Counted from the stretch's first letter, positions 50,989 through 61,980 are shown. The stretch is DNA of 64,000 bases from Symbiodinium sp. CCMP2592 (GCA_905221615.1 CAJNDT010005923.1:415064-479063), one strand, 5' to 3'. Program-made: numbers and translations. The notes: generated from the sequence alone by a model not told the origin.

Positions 50989-51623
50989 TTATGGGGGCGT
51001 GGAGCACAGTGTTCATCCTCAGGCGTTCGGGCTTACAGCTTAGGCAACATCGAGGTCTGGAAAACTAGAAATACCATTCTCTTTCGGTCCCCAGTATCAA
51101 TACAACATAGTATACCATGGAAACCTATTTTGCATGGAAACCTCTATTCCCTCTATGTTGCGGCCTAGACCTACTGCCTGCCATTTTGATTGGGTTCCTT
51201 CATACAGTGATAGTTTGTGGGGGTTCAGGTATACTTCAATCAAAGACTCCAGAGGAGGTTGTAAACTCTCCGGAAACCAAAACCCCTACCTAATCTTTAA
51301 GGCCTGCAATCCTGAAAGCCACAAGCCTGTGAATCCAAAACCATGAACCCTAAATTCCGCGATCCCCACTGTCCATTCCCTAAACACCTCAACCTCTGAC
51401 CTGCACCGTCCATTCACTAAAACCATCAACCTCTGGTTCCTAAGCCCAAAACTCTGAACCCTCTAGACCCGTTAGAGTTACAGCTCGTAGAAGCCGTCTA
51501 GAAACCTTACAGAACCCATGTAGAAGCTTTACAAAGCCTTCGTAAAACCGTGACAAAAACCTATGCCCTTGCAAAACCCTCAACCCCTACAGCGTAACCC
51601 GTATAGCCCTAACCTCCTACAAG
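50989..51623. other. unassigned sequence
   Basis: + frames at 50935-51168 and 51134-51346 begin inside repeats. 51340-51620 is decayed CCCTAAA-like with repeated GTAGAA.CC words. No gene supported. Confidence 0.35.
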
Positions 51624-51737
51624 CCCAAAGGCTCCATGTGCCTATATACTAGGTACTTAGGCCTTAAAGTGCCTATATAGGGACCTCTTCAAGGCCTACA
51701 GTAAGTACCTACTATATGGGCACATGGAGCCTTAGGG
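51624..51737. repeat. PAL-C palindromic element, copy 9
   Basis: CCCAAAGGCTCCATGTGCCT to GGGCACATGGAGCCTTAGGG. Same subfamily as copies at 26793, 44694 and 56694. Confidence 0.95.
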
Positions 51738-51851
51738 AAGCCCTCCTAAACTCCCTTTCAGGGCGCTGGAGGGCCAGCACGCGGAAACCAAGCCCCTCGA
51801 GAAGCCGGTGCTTCAAATGCCGGGCCGTGGGCCAACTGGCGAGATTGATGT

Positions 51852-51960
51852 CCCAAAGGGTCCGAAGTACCGATATAGTAGAATGTAGGGTTTCTATATT
51901 AGGAATTACTATTATGATTTTGGGAAGTATTCCCCATAACAGGACATAGGACCATTTGGA
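51852..51960. repeat. PAL-D palindromic element, copy 3
   Basis: CCCAAAGGGTCCGAAGTACC to ACATAGGACCATTTGGA. In reverse complement it aligns along its length with the copy at 21015. Confidence 0.88.
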
Positions 51961-51967
51961 TGTTAAT

Positions 51968-52071
51968 CCCAGAAACTCCAATATCCCTTAATTCAGGAAT
52001 ATACCTTGAATCATATTAGGGATCCTACTATATAGTATATTCCTGAATTACGGGATATTGGAGTCTCTGGG
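51968..52071. repeat. PAL-E palindromic element, copy 4
   Basis: CCCAGAAACTCCAATATCCC to GGGATATTGGAGTCTCTGGG, flanked by AT on both sides. Confidence 0.95.
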
Positions 52072-52173
52072 ATGATTAGAATAGGGTTGTGGGGGCTCTT
52101 TATTCTAGTTTAAAGTATAGGCTTCGGTTTATGGTTTGCGGAGTCGGGGTTCAGGAAGTTTACAGTAGGGGCT

Positions 52174-52288
52174 TACTTGGAGGTTCATGGGTAGTTATAA
52201 GTAGGGCTATAAGTAGGGTAACTATGTACTTATAATCACATTAGGGGACTTATGAACCGACTTATAACTACCCATGAACCTCCAAGTA
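52174..52288. repeat. PAL-G palindromic element, copy 5
   Basis: TACTTGGAGGTTCATGGGTA to TACCCATGAACCTCCAAGTA, perfect over 20 bp. Confidence 0.97.
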
Positions 52289-52661
52289 TGGTCTAGGTCT
52301 TGAGAGGTTTTGGGTTTAGGCGTGTATGGAATAATTAGGGTTTCCTGGTGTGCAGCTTCCGTGCTGCTGCTGTCTGACGTGTCGTTATTTAAAGAGATTC
52401 CAGGGTTAGGGGGTTCAGTGTGTATAAACGTTGTATGGGGTACCTCTGAAGTGTTTGGCGCAACTGCCTCAGGTTTCGCTAGGTTTGAGAAACTTTTGCC
52501 CTTTCCGGCTAGGAGACCGGATTCTGTTGTGCTTTTTGGTTTTGGAGTGGAGGGGGTCCGGCACACAAAAAGTAATTTGAGGAATTTTGCCCGGGCTTGC
52601 TTTGGGGTCTCCGGCGCGTCTGGGCGCTGAGCCTGGAGGCCATGGTTCTTGTTCGGTTGCC
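52289..52661. other. unique sequence, competing frames
   Basis: A + frame at 52310-52630 (hydrophobic, Val/Phe/Gly) overlaps a minus frame at 52222-52566 (Ser/Thr/Pro-rich). Neither has clear splice sites. Confidence 0.3.
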
Positions 52662-52770
52662 GTAAAGGGAACTCCAGAAAGTTGGCATTATGGATGAATG
52701 GTAGGATCCCCTATAATTTACCTTAAAGGGGTTACGATAATGATATTCCAACTTTCTGGCTTCTACTGTA
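52662..52770. repeat. PAL-M palindromic element, copy 3
   Basis: GTAAAGGGAACTCCAGAAAG to CCAACTTTCTGGCTTCTACT, with GGTAGGATCCCCTATAATTT at the centre. Confidence 0.92.
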
Positions 52771-52867
52771 TAGGATCCTAGGGTTTAGGCTTTTTTCTTT
52801 GTTTGAACTCCTTTTTCTGCCCGCTCATATCCCGACCGGAAGGCTACAGCTTAGGGTTTAGGGTTTC

Positions 52868-52916
52868 TAACTATAAAACTAGTTAAACAAAAAATCAGAA
52901 AGGAACTACTATAGGC
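52868..52916. repeat. PAL-A/B right-half fragment
   Basis: TAACTATAAAACTAGTTAAA then AGAAAGGAACTACTATAGGC resembles the right half of PAL-A/B. The left half is absent. Confidence 0.6.
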
Positions 52917-53735
52917 AGAACAAGACACATCAGGACCTAGGCCGATGTAGGAGGGTCCCGACGCAAGACCATCTCGACTGATTCAAGCCCCGATGTTGCG
53001 CCCGCCGCCCTGAAAAACTCCCTAAAGGCTAAAGGCCCAAATAAGGAACTGGGGTCTCCGAACCCTAAATAAACCTAAGCCCGAAACTGTAAACCCTACC
53101 AGGACCCCCCAGAGGCCCTTTAATAGAGCCCTTCTGGTCCTTAATAGTGGGTTTTTGGGGGTATATCAGAGGGTAGTTGGGGGGTCTAGGTAAACCCAGA
53201 ACCTTCGGCAACTGGCCTGATAATTTCCAGATCCAGGGCAGTCTTTGTGTCCTGCACTGATGCACTTGCATGCTGAACACCGCATGGGCCATATAGGGGT
53301 TTATAAAAGGCCTACTTTGAAGGTTCTATCCGGGTTCTATACGGGTTTAGGGCATTTGGAGGTTTAGGCTTCAAGGATTTATAGGGTTTGGGGATCAGTT
53401 GAAGTGTCTTTTGAAGCGGTAGGGCTGGCTAGCTGTTGATACAGGGCAGTCACCGATCTTGCGTCTGTCTGCCGAACGCCCACATCTAAAACGCCCGAAT
53501 CGACCCCTGAATCAAAGCCACAGCCGCCAAAATCTACAACCCTAGACCCTAAATTATAAATAAACCTTAAACCCTAAACCTTTCATTAAACCCTCAACCC
53601 TGAACCTTTCATTAAACCCTAAACCCTAAACCTCCTAAACCTACACCCTCAACCGGCCTCATCGAAGAGATCTACTCGGTAGGGGCCGCAGGCTTGATTC
53701 CGCTGCATCCTTAGCCTTGGGCCGGTTGCTGCCAT
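52917..53735. other. unassigned sequence and telomere-like patch
   Basis: A minus frame at 53065-53292 is unsupported. At 53540-53650 the motif CCTTTCATTAAACCCT repeats with CCCTAAACC words. Confidence 0.45.
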
Positions 53736-53844
53736 CCCAGAGACTCCAATATCCCTTAATTAAGGAATATACCTTAAATTATAGTAGGATCCCTAATATG
53801 ATTTAAGGGCTATTCCCTAATTAAGGGATATTGGAGTGTCTGGG
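53736..53844. repeat. PAL-E palindromic element, copy 5
   Basis: CCCAGAGACTCCAATATCCC to GGATATTGGAGTGTCTGGG, flanked by AT. The TTAATTAAGGAATAT/TATTCCCTAATTAA shoulders also pair. Confidence 0.96.
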
Positions 53845-54096
53845 ATGAAGGGCTTTTGGGGTTCAGGGGTTCAGGGTTTAGGGAGTTTGGGGTTCAAGGG
53901 CAGGGGCTGAGGGTTTATAGGGTTTTGGGGAGTTTAGGGTTCAGGGGATAGGGGTTTTGAGGCTTTTGGGTTCAGTTTGGGGCTTAGGGCTTGTGGGGTT
54001 CATGGGTTCAGTGGTTGAACGTTTATCGGGTTTAGGGCTTTTGGGGTTTTGGGGTTGAGGGTTTAGGGCTTTCGGGGTTCAGGGTTTAAGGATTTT
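53845..54096 (+). repeat. degenerate TTTAGGG-like patch
   Basis: GGGTTCAGGGTTTAGGG and GGCTTTTGGGGTT words over about 250 bp. Confidence 0.75.
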
Positions 54097-54524
54097 TTGG
54101 TTCAGGGGCAAGTGCAAAGTTCCTGGCCCGATGCACCTAAGACGAGCACGCAAGATACTAATCACAAGACCTGTACAACTAGCCATAAGATTTCGACTGG
54201 CAATGCTAAACGGTGGGGTTATGTGGTTGGGGCTGAGTGTTCACGGCTTGGGGTTCTAGAAGGAGGTCTATCTTCAATGTACATACAAAGTCCTTTGCCA
54301 TAAACCCAATGCTTTTACTAAAATTGCACACCGTAATGTTTGGCCTACCAGTTACAAGATCAGCCACCGCAAGGAGGGTAAGTCATGCTGATATAGCTAC
54401 TTCAAGTTATGACAAGGCATGGGGCTCCGATGTTCTGTGCGGTCTCAAGACCTGCATGGATTCAATCGCAATGGATGGGCAGCACGGGAGTATATTACCC
54501 TCTTCCTTGTTAGTAGCGTCATAA
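54097..54524 (+). CDS. candidate exon(s), unknown protein
   Basis: Two overlapping + frames. The first (to TAA 54301) reads SSWPDAPKTSTQDTNHKTCT... The second (to TAA 54522) reads LLLKLHTVMFGLPVTRSATA and DKAWGSDVLCGLKTCMDSIA. A consensus donor AGG|GTAAGT lies at 54378, which would end an exon after VTRSATARR. No telomere words lie inside 54110-54540, which supports genic sequence. Not identified. Confidence 0.32.
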
Positions 54525-54559
54525 CTACTAGAATTGTTGTTAATTGCGATTTTTGTTAG

Positions 54560-54656
54560 TATGGGTGGTTGTCAAAATTATGGTCCCCTTTTTGGTTCCC
54601 TATTATAACACGGCACCTAACATTTAGGGGGACCCTGATTTTGACAAGTACCCATA
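54560..54656. repeat. PAL-I palindromic element, copy 4
   Basis: TATGGGTGGTTGTCAAAATT to GATTTTGACAAGTACCCATA, TA at both ends. Confidence 0.94.
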
Positions 54657-54748
54657 TGCAAAAGCGCACAGCTGCAGCCTGGCAGTGGCAACCCCTTAGG
54701 CTCCTTTCAACTATGCAAGAGTGTCAGAAAACAGGAGACCCAAAATGG

Positions 54749-54854
54749 TACCTCTAGTTTCCATTGCAGTTCCTGTTTTGGGGTTTAACCAAATACATAA
54801 ATTAGGATCCTACTGGGTAATCCCAAAAAGGAACTACACTGGAGACTGTAGCTA
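54749..54854. repeat. PAL-A palindromic element, copy 10
   Basis: TACCTCTAGTTTCCATTGCA to ACACTGGAGACTGTAGCTA. Left flank G makes the boundary read GTACCT, and the element's last bases read GTAG, so GT...AG brackets it. Confidence 0.9.
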
Positions 54855-55031
54855 GTATACAAAGACCACGGCCGACACCTTCAGCCCTGGGCCATAGACT
54901 GAGCTTCCAACATCCCTGAATCCAGGAACCCTTACCCCTAGGGTCCCGGTACCTTGTAATCAGATACTCTCCCAAATATTGACTTACAAACCTACTATCC
55001 TGAACCCAAGTACCCAGTAATTATTAGGTCG

Positions 55032-55385
55032 TTGGGGTCAGTTTCAACATTTTCTGACTACGCTTTCGTAAAACTTGCTGAGTCGAAGGGTCTCCTGTAC
55101 AACACGGTGGGGAATTCTCAAGATGAGGCCTCCCTGCTTAAGGGACGTCATAAAGGGATGCTGTCATCATCAAGACCTAGATTTCGGCTCCAACTTGTCG
55201 GCAAACTCCCCTGTTGGAGTTCTCTATCTCAGCCCGAAGCCCTAAACCCTGTATATGCTTCGAAAAACCTACGGGATGGTCCGGGAGCCAAAAGAAGATC
55301 TGCAATACACGGATCCTCTACAAAAGACACCGAAACAGGCACCCCTAGATTTCGAACGCCCATCTTCTTGACAACACACTATTAG
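55032..55385 (+). CDS. candidate exon, unknown protein
   Basis: An open + frame of 117 residues: DYAFVKLAESKGLLYNTVGN, SQDEASLLKGRHKGMLSSSR, then a basic, Ser/Thr-rich tail. A weak acceptor (GTTGGGGTCAG) lies at its beginning. It converges on the minus-strand candidate at 55.5-55.9 kb. No motif recognised; strand assignment is tentative. Confidence 0.27.
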   Translation: MGSVSTFSDYAFVKLAESKGLLYNTVGNSQDEASLLKGRHKGMLSSSRPRFRLQLVGKLPCWSSLSQPEALNPVYASKNLRDGPGAKRRSAIHGSSTKDTETGTPRFRTPIFLTTHY

Positions 55386-55429
55386 GGTCATATACTTTGC
55401 CTAGGAGCCCCTGGAGGCCCAAATCTATA

Positions 55430-55496
55430 CTCCAAGGGAAAAAGGAAGGACCCTTAATAAGGACCCCTAGGTATATACCCTTACTATAGCTATCCC
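55430..55496. repeat. PAL-W partial, copy 3 (inverted)
   Basis: CAAGGGAAAAAGGAAGGACC, CTTAATAAGGACCCCTAGGT and ATATACCCTTACTATAGCTA: the reverse complement of the right half of copy 2. Confidence 0.75.
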
Positions 55497-55499
55497 GGG

Positions 55500-55909
55500 A
55501 AGTCGATCCGGGAAAAGAGCTCACATTTCCTGGCCCCAAGGACGTCAAGAAGAACCCGGACTGACGCACCCTCAGGCTTGCCATCAAGCTTCGTGATCTC
55601 CTGGGGATCAACCTGCAGGCGTAGGCGCTGGGATCTGAAAGAGGAATGCCATCTTGAAGGTTGCTTCCAGTGATAAGCTCGGAGGCAACAATAGCCGCGG
55701 AGTGTAGGATGCGTCCTGTGACGCTGTGACAGAGAGTCTTCAAAGCATTGTGTGCTCTCTCGCTTTCAGCAACAAGGTTGGTGCGCAGCCAGCTAAAGAG
55801 CTGCTCAAGCTGGAAGGACAGGACCCGAGCTCCCAACAGCTTACGAAGGAAGAACTGCCAACCGTCACCGGCAAGTTCAGCTTGAACAAGCTCACCAACT
55901 TGTCGGGTC
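55500..55909 (-). CDS. candidate exon(s), unknown helical protein
   Basis: On -, a textbook acceptor (TTCCTTTCTCCTTCAG|G) precedes 55909. The frame then reads TRQVGELVQAELAGDGWQFF, LRKLLGARVLSFQLEQLF and SERAHNALKTLCHSVTGRIL, predicted largely helical, to about 55640. Beyond that the same frame degrades, while the next frame reads LQVDPQEITKLDGKPEGASV and RVLLDVLGARKCELFSRIDF to PAL-W. Either a small non-canonical intron lies between (CTCTTTCAG at 55647 is an acceptor-like site), or a CTGCAG|GTTGAT donor near 55619 ends the exon, or one base is missing. No family recognised, but it is among the strongest coding signals here. Confidence 0.47.
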
Positions 55910-56693
55910 CTGAAGGAGAAAGGAAGCACACAGGCCGTGTAAGCCTGTTTTTTCCCCTTTGATATACTATGTCTCGCTACTTTGGGGTTATAAGCTTCGG
56001 GCCTAAGGTTCAAGTACATGCACCCTCAGGCGGCTTAGCCGCCCTGAACCCAACAACCCTATCAACCCGAAATCATCCTAAACCCAACACCCTATGCACC
56101 CAACACCCAATCAACCTTGAACCCTATAAGCCCTAGACCAGAAACCCCTAAAACCGTTTACATGCTTTTCGCTGAGGTTCCAATTACCTGCATAGTGGGT
56201 TATTGGGGTACACTATTGCAGGCTTACTAATTTCGGCAGCTGGAGCCCGAAGCCCTATTCCCCTAAACCCTCAAATCCTAAACCCCTAAACTCCATTCGT
56301 TTGAGCTGGGGGCTGCCAGCGCATGCCATTGGTCGCTCCGCGAAGATGGTCGAACTGACAGCTTCGGATTGTTCAGGGCTTAGGGGTTTAGGGGATGAGG
56401 GGGTTTAGGGGTTTGGAAGTCGGGCGTCTCGAACTCAGCTGAGTTTTTACAAAACCTTGCAGCATTTAGCAAACCCGACATCGGAAATCCTAGAAGCCCG
56501 CAACCCTATTCAAAGCAACCTGTGCTCTCTGACGGATCTTGGCATAGATGGTAATTGTGTTAAAATGCTGACTGTGTCAAGATGGTGACAATCCTCCGTG
56601 GTTCATGCCAGACCGAAAAACATTGGCGTCCCCAGCAACCACATGTGCCCCAAGACCAACAAATCTTCACCCTAAGCTCCAACCCTCACCCTA
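55910..56693. other. intron/flank and C-strand telomere-like words
   Basis: CAACCCTATCAACCC-type words at 56040-56160 and CCCTAAACC at 56255-56295, then TTAGGGG words at 56375-56410. PAL-P copy 2 lies within. No gene supported. Confidence 0.45.
56174..56251. repeat. PAL-P-like element, copy 2
   Basis: AGGTTCCAATTACCTGCATA and TGCAGGCTTACTAATT...GCTGGAGCCC. Ends resemble the outer arms at 26989-27179. Confidence 0.6.
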
Positions 56694-56798
56694 CCCTAAG
56701 GCTCCACGTGCCCATATAGTAGGTACTTAGGCCTCAGGTCTCTATATAGGCACTTGAAGGCCTAAGTACCTACTATATGGGCACATGGAGCCTTTAGG
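56694..56798. repeat. PAL-C palindromic element, copy 10
   Basis: CCCTAAGGCTCCACGTGCCC to GGGCACATGGAGCCTTTAGG; GTAGGTACTTAGGCCT and AGGCCTAAGTACCTAC pair in the middle. Confidence 0.95.
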
Positions 56799-57257
56799 CT
56801 AAACACCTTGGAAGGCCCTAAGCTCCGAAACCTCAATAAACCCGCCCGAAAACCTAATCCCAAAATTGGAAGCTCTAGGGTGCGAGCCCGCATGACCACC
56901 TCGTTGTGGAGCCGAGCCGACTCTAACCTCTTCAGCGCGAAACAGCTTGAAGTGATGAGTGTGAGGCTTAGCTGGAACTTCGGGCTTTCAAGGTTTGAAG
57001 CTGCGTTTGGGACCCTCTGAATTTTCTAGGGTTTACAGCTCAGGTAAGAGCAAGCATTTGCTTTGGATTGGGGCCAAAGACAGCGGCCTTGGCAGTTGGA
57101 ACACAAAGACGCAGCGGTAACTTCAAGAAAGCTATGCATCCTTTACATTACATCCACGAGTAATGCCTAGAATTCAACAGTCCCAAACCCTACAGCCCTG
57201 AAAGATCCCACGGGACAACAGTAACCAGTAAAAAAAACAACAATAATAGCCCATACA
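56799..57257. other. unique sequence, weak + frame
   Basis: A + frame to TGA 57018 includes RMTTSLWSRADSNLFSAKQL and EVMSVRLSWNFGLS. No clear splice site. Remainder unassigned. Confidence 0.3.
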
Positions 57258-57443
57258 CTAGCACTTGCTGTAAGCCCCAGTATAGTGTAACCCTTCAGCA
57301 GCACTCGTAGTAGCCGTAGCCCCCCCCAAAACAATCCTTTTGGGAGGCCTCTCCATCTCGAAGCGGTCTGCATCGGCGCAGGCGGCTTTCCAGGTGTTCG
57401 GCACGGTGATGCCCAGGTCCTCTTCTCGTTGTGAAAAATACAA
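57258..57443 (-). CDS. candidate terminal exon, unknown protein
   Basis: The minus frame of 61 residues ends at TAG near 57258. SQREEDLGITVPNTWKAACA and DADRFEMERPPKRIVLGGAT have strong coding character (acidic/basic alternation, G/C third bases). A C7/G7 run at 57320-57327 makes the last 20 residues frame-sensitive. Two other minus frames are open here. The 5' boundary is unclear. No family recognised. Confidence 0.36.
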   Translation of the reverse strand: MYFSQREEDLGITVPNTWKAACADADRFEMERPPKRIVLGGATATTSAAEGLHYTGAYSKC

Positions 57444-57722
57444 AAGCGGCCTGAACAGCCGGTAATAGTCCGTCCATACACGCGCACATAAATATATCTA
57501 TATCTAAATCTATCTATCTATAAATACATAAATGTATATTTGTATATGTATTCACATTATACGCATAGGCATTTATGGAGCCCACCCAGAACCTGTTGAA
57601 ACTCTGCTTGATGCAGGCACCAAAACTATACTATACCAGGTATGCAGACTTGGGAGATCCGGTTTAAGGCTTTGGCTTGCGGACTTCGGTTGTATGGTCT
57701 ATTTTGGGGTCCTCATTCTCTT

Positions 57723-57839
57723 CCCTAAGGGTCCCTTTACCCAAATAGTTGACACTTTGGCCTTGAACTACTCCCGATATATAGGTACATTGGGCCCAAA
57801 GTATATACTATTTCGGTAAGGGTACCTGGACCCTTAGGG
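57723..57839. repeat. PAL-C palindromic element, copy 11
   Basis: CCCTAAGGGTCCCTTTACCC to GGTACCTGGACCCTTAGGG. Confidence 0.9.
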
Positions 57840-57953
57840 CTTGTTCTAGGATGCTAAGCATAAAACCATCAACCTACCATCTCTCCATGACTTAAAAACA
57901 GCGACTCAGGCTCCCAGGGAAGGCGTTGTCTACATAGGTTTCAAAGGTCCAGT

Positions 57954-58041
57954 AGGGTTTAGGGTTTAGGGTTTAGGGTTTAGGGGTTTAGGGTTTAGGG
58001 TTTAGGGGTTTAGGGTTTAGGGGTTTAGGGTTTAGGGTTAT
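57954..58041 (+). repeat. TTTAGGG/GTTTAGGG array
   Basis: About 12 units alternating TTTAGGG with GTTTAGGG, nearly undecayed. Confidence 0.95.
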
Positions 58042-58783
58042 AAGCGCCCTTAGAACCACAACAAAACGTCTGAAAAAATCCTGTATAATCCCCTAGAGCC
58101 ACAGAGCTTCGATTACGATAAAAGTTAATCAGCGCAGACCAAAGAACACTTGGAAATCAAGGTCTCGGTCCTTGTACTCCAACTCCAGAGCACAAATCAC
58201 GTCGAAGAGCTGTCCAATGGCTTTGGTACTACAATGGCTCCTTCTACGGGATCCTTCAACAGAGCCCTCTGAACCCTCACCATCAGGGTTGCCATCAGGC
58301 TACTATACCCAAAAGGGCTTCGTATTTTGCGCTGGGGGTTTTGAGTGTTGGATCTTAAGATCAAGGCTTTGGGGGTTCACTGTTGTTAGGAGGCGCTTTG
58401 AAGGGATTGTCGGAGTTGGATGCAGATCGGATCCCGGCTTGCAAAATCTTGAGGTTCTGGTTGCTTGGGGCAGTCAGTGTAGCCTTGGAAGGCCTTAAAG
58501 GGAAGCACAAAGGCTTCCGTAAGTAAAGATGGTTGACTTAGCACTTGCGGAATTCCGGACGCTGCCGCAGAGTCGCGTGTGCCCGACAAAGCCCTGAAAA
58601 ATAGAGAGGACACCCTAAAGACCGAAACCTCGAACCCTGAAATTCTGCACATGCCGTCCTCCAGGGGTTTAGGGAGGAGTTTAGGGTTTAGGGTGTAGGG
58701 CAGGCAGCCCTTAAATCGAAAAGCCCTGCACTCCATGTCGCGGGGCTGAAACCAATCACCAGAGCCGGGGTAGGTTAATGTCG
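58042..58783. other. unique sequence, competing frames
   Basis: A + frame at 58172-58498 and a minus frame at 58386-58736 overlap. The + frame begins protein-like (TSKSCPMALVLQWLLLRDPS). Not resolved. TTTAGGG words near 58670-58700. Confidence 0.3.
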
Positions 58784-58871
58784 GAACCTGATTAAGAAAC
58801 CTTGGGCCTTTATGAGGGTTCCGTATATGAATCCTACTATTTTGGGGTTATAGGGTTTCTTGATCAGGTTC
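58784..58871. repeat. single-copy palindromic element
   Basis: GAACCTGATTAAGAAACC pairs with GGTTTCTTGATCAGGTTC, 88 bp in all, with AATCCTACTATTTTGGGG inside as in PAL-J. Confidence 0.78.
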
Positions 58872-59609
58872 CTACAGTACCAGGGTTCACGGCCTGCGGC
58901 TGCGAGTCCACGGCCCGAAGAAAGGACTTCACGATGTGGACCAAATCCAACACCCGGGCCCTATAGTAAGAGTCGTAGTCGTAGTGGAAACCCTTACACT
59001 TTCTGCCTTCTCCCCAGAAGAAGAGCCCCCGCTCAATCCACAAATACAGTCCACAAGCCTGTATGCCTATTGCCCTTAACCCAAGCATCACACAGTCCTA
59101 GAACCTACGTAGACCCTATAAAAATGCAATTGGCGCCAAGGCCTCAGCCCAAATCCTCAAGCACAGAACTCAATGTGATCGAAGTTTGGTGCCTTCGTGA
59201 GGGGCACCCTGTTCTGCGGTGGATTTCTGGAGAATGTCTCTTCCAGGACCGCCTGGCGCACAACTACTTCTATACTTTGCCCAGGAAATCTCTGTTGCGC
59301 CAGCTGCCTTCCTATAAGACACATCTACGTACACAGCAAACGAGATAAGTCCATGCCCAACCAACTCTTTCAATACTCGTAGTCAGTCGGACACGGAACA
59401 CAAACGAACGAGTACCAGCATGCAGCCAACACCCCAATCGTCGCCAACATCATCAAACGCCACATCATCATGACCCTCTTCATCCTCGTCCTCAACAGCG
59501 ATTAGCAATACTATCTTCGTAATCTTCAACAACGACATCAGAGCTTGAATCTGAAAGTGAAATTGGTAGTGGTGACGCTGGCAGTAAGTGGTCGTCGTGT
59601 AGCCGAGTA
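58872..59609. other. unique sequence with overlapping + frames
   Basis: A + frame from 58860 to 59348 ends with LNVIEVWCLREGHPVLRWIS, GECLFQDRLAHNYFYTL. A second + frame at 59197-59382 and a minus frame at 59170-59373 overlap it. At least one may be an exon; 59150-59350 is non-repetitive. Confidence 0.3.
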
Positions 59610-59695
59610 GTCGTTGTCGTCGTAGTAGTAGTAGTAGTAGCAGTAGTAGTAGTAGTAGCTATAGTAGTAGTTGTCGTCGTGGTGGTAGCAGTAGC

Positions 59696-59763
<68 letters not shown>
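59610..59763. repeat. (AGT)n trinucleotide array
   Basis: CGTAGT/AGTAGC then about 60 bp of pure AGT. Confidence 0.95.
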
Positions 59764-59764
<1 letters not shown>

Positions 59765-61051
59765 TGGTGTTGTTGTTGGTTTCGCAGTAGTCGTAGTAGT
59801 CCTCGTCATAGCGGGTAGCGGCTAGTAGAGCGGAAGCAACACTTGTAAAAGGCGATGGTCGACAATACCACACACCTCAAGAGCACACTCCCTGTCATCT
59901 CCGTCCAGTGCGCCTCCCTCCAAGCCCTCAGCGCCTGAACATTGAGAACCTTCAATCCCTTGGACCAGGCCCCCAACCATGCACTAAGCTATGTACCCTG
60001 GTGCTTAAATTCAAACGCAATCCTGCACCTTACCGCCAGGACCAGCCTTGAGCTCGGCATCGAACTCTCTTGCCTTGAGTCGCAAGGGTTTCCAGCAAGG
60101 GTTGAGGGCTTGAGGGTTTAGGGTGTATAGGGGCTTAGTGTTTAGGCCCTGTAGGCACAACCAACGCTATGCTGCTCTGCAAACGTGTGCGGCTTCGGTA
60201 CACCGGCAAAGAACACAGACCGAATGGCTGAAGAACGTCCTAAATCCTCAACCCTGCGGTTGCGAGTTCCGGGTGGAGGCTTCGGTTTTCCAGTGTTAAA
60301 CCCACCAGTCCCTGTATACTACAGTCGGAATGATGCGCAATAGTACCGCCCGGTGGTCCATGGGGATTTGGGATATCTATAAGAAAAAGATAAGCATGAT
60401 ACCCCTTAAAGTAAGAATAGTTGTAACAAAAATGGGACGAAGTCTAAAGAATGACAAAATGGAAATTGACCGCTCAGTTTTGATTGAAACCTAAACCCTC
60501 CCAAAGCCACACAGGGAGCCCTAGACCCGAGACCCTAAACCCTGCAACCCCACACCCTGAACCCTAACCCCTTAACCGGCAAACCCTGAACCCCCCCTGA
60601 ACCCTGGACTGGGAAACCCTGAATTTTCTGAACCCTAAACTGGGAGCTCGCACCAGGTCCAAGGCAACCAGTGCCCAAGCGACGTCGATCAGGGAGCCGC
60701 CGCTCATCGGCTGAACTGAGGCGGTTTAGGGTTCAGGGTGTAAGGTTTAGTGTTCAGGGATTATAGGTTTTTGGGGGATTACTGGGCGTAGGGTATCTGG
60801 GGTATACAGAATACATACGGTTTAGGTTCAGGATGGTTTGGGGTTTAAAGTTTATAAGGGATAGGATAAGTGTGGGGACTTGGGCAGCCGGGGTATAATA
60901 AGGTCAATTTAGGCTGTAGCTTTGGAGTATAACGGGGATAGGCTTTAGGGTATCGTGCCTAGGTGTAGGGTAATTATAGGGCAGGGGGCTAACCGTTTCG
61001 AGGACCACGATGTCGGCTTTGTTTACGTATCTATATCCATATATGTACATC
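59764..61051. other. spacer with telomere-like patches
   Basis: GGGTTTAGG words at 60100-60150 and 60720-60870; CCCTGAACCCT and CCCTAAACC at 60490-60640. No gene supported in about 1.3 kb. Confidence 0.5.
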
Positions 61052-61154
61052 GATATATATATATATATATATACGCGTATGTATGGTGTATAGTACACAC
61101 GCACACACACACACACACACACACTCACTCACTCACTCACTCACTCACACACTC
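61052..61154. repeat. (TA)n, (AC)n and (ACTC)n microsatellites
   Basis: TA at 61052-61073, CA at 61094-61123, CACT at 61124-61154. Confidence 0.93.
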
Positions 61155-61226
61155 AAGTTCGGAGTACATACCATGCACGCACCAAGTATGCTACATACGA
61201 GTCTAAGCCCTTCTTGTGGGTGCTAC

Positions 61227-61334
61227 AGGGGGCCGTAATGATCAGAATAGGGTTTCGGGGCCCATTATACTATAATTAGAATAAGGAACACCCAACATAC
61301 AAGTAGTAGAGGTACTTACTTCGGCCCTTATATT
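61227..61334. repeat. PAL-K palindromic element, copy 8
   Basis: TACAGGGGGCCGTAATGATC, GGGTTTCGGGGCCCATTATA, ATAAGGAACACCCAACATAC and TCGGCCCTTATATTG. An 8-10 bp insertion (CAAGTAGTAG) is unique to this copy. Confidence 0.88.
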
Positions 61335-61980
61335 GCACAAGTCTGAACACATGGGAGCGCCCTCATGTTAGGCAAGCTCTCATGAAATGCATCGGTCCTG
61401 AACCTGGGATCAAGATCATGCCCTGAAATTACAGAGGTCCCTGTTTTTCGGGTTAGGTGAGGGTTTAAGGTGCAGGATTCAGGGTTTAGGGCTTAGGGGT
61501 GTAGCCGTTTGGGGTGTAGGGTTTAGGGGGGTTTAGGGGTTCGGAAGCCCACATCCGAAGCCTAGTGGTGCCAGATTGAGGCGGGATCTTCATAACAAGG
61601 ATCCTAATTACTATGTGGGTCCATAAGGGTTTCATGTTGTTGGTACAGTATTCCTTGAACCTAAATGCCAAACCTATGCGCGGAAGACTCCACATGCCTC
61701 CGCCTGGGCTGTCGGCATACTGCTTGACTAAGGTACGCCTGGGCGGTCTGGATCGGAGGTAGCAGTATATGGGGTTTACGGGTAAGGCGTGTCGGGTTCA
61801 GGGTGGTTTTGCAGGACTTGCAAGTTGTGGGCTCAGGGTGTTGAGTGGCAAGCGTCAGCGTCTGAGCCTTTGGGGCGTAAAGGGTTTGGGTTCAGCCTTA
61901 ATCATCTGGACTCCCAGACATGGTTGCGTTGGTGCTCACGCTTCAAAGTTTAGTTAGTGTGCGCAAGCTTTCCGAATGAT
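61335..61980. other. TTTAGGG-like patch and unique sequence
   Basis: 61450-61545 is G-strand telomere-like. A + frame at 61769-61957 is unconvincing. Confidence 0.4.
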
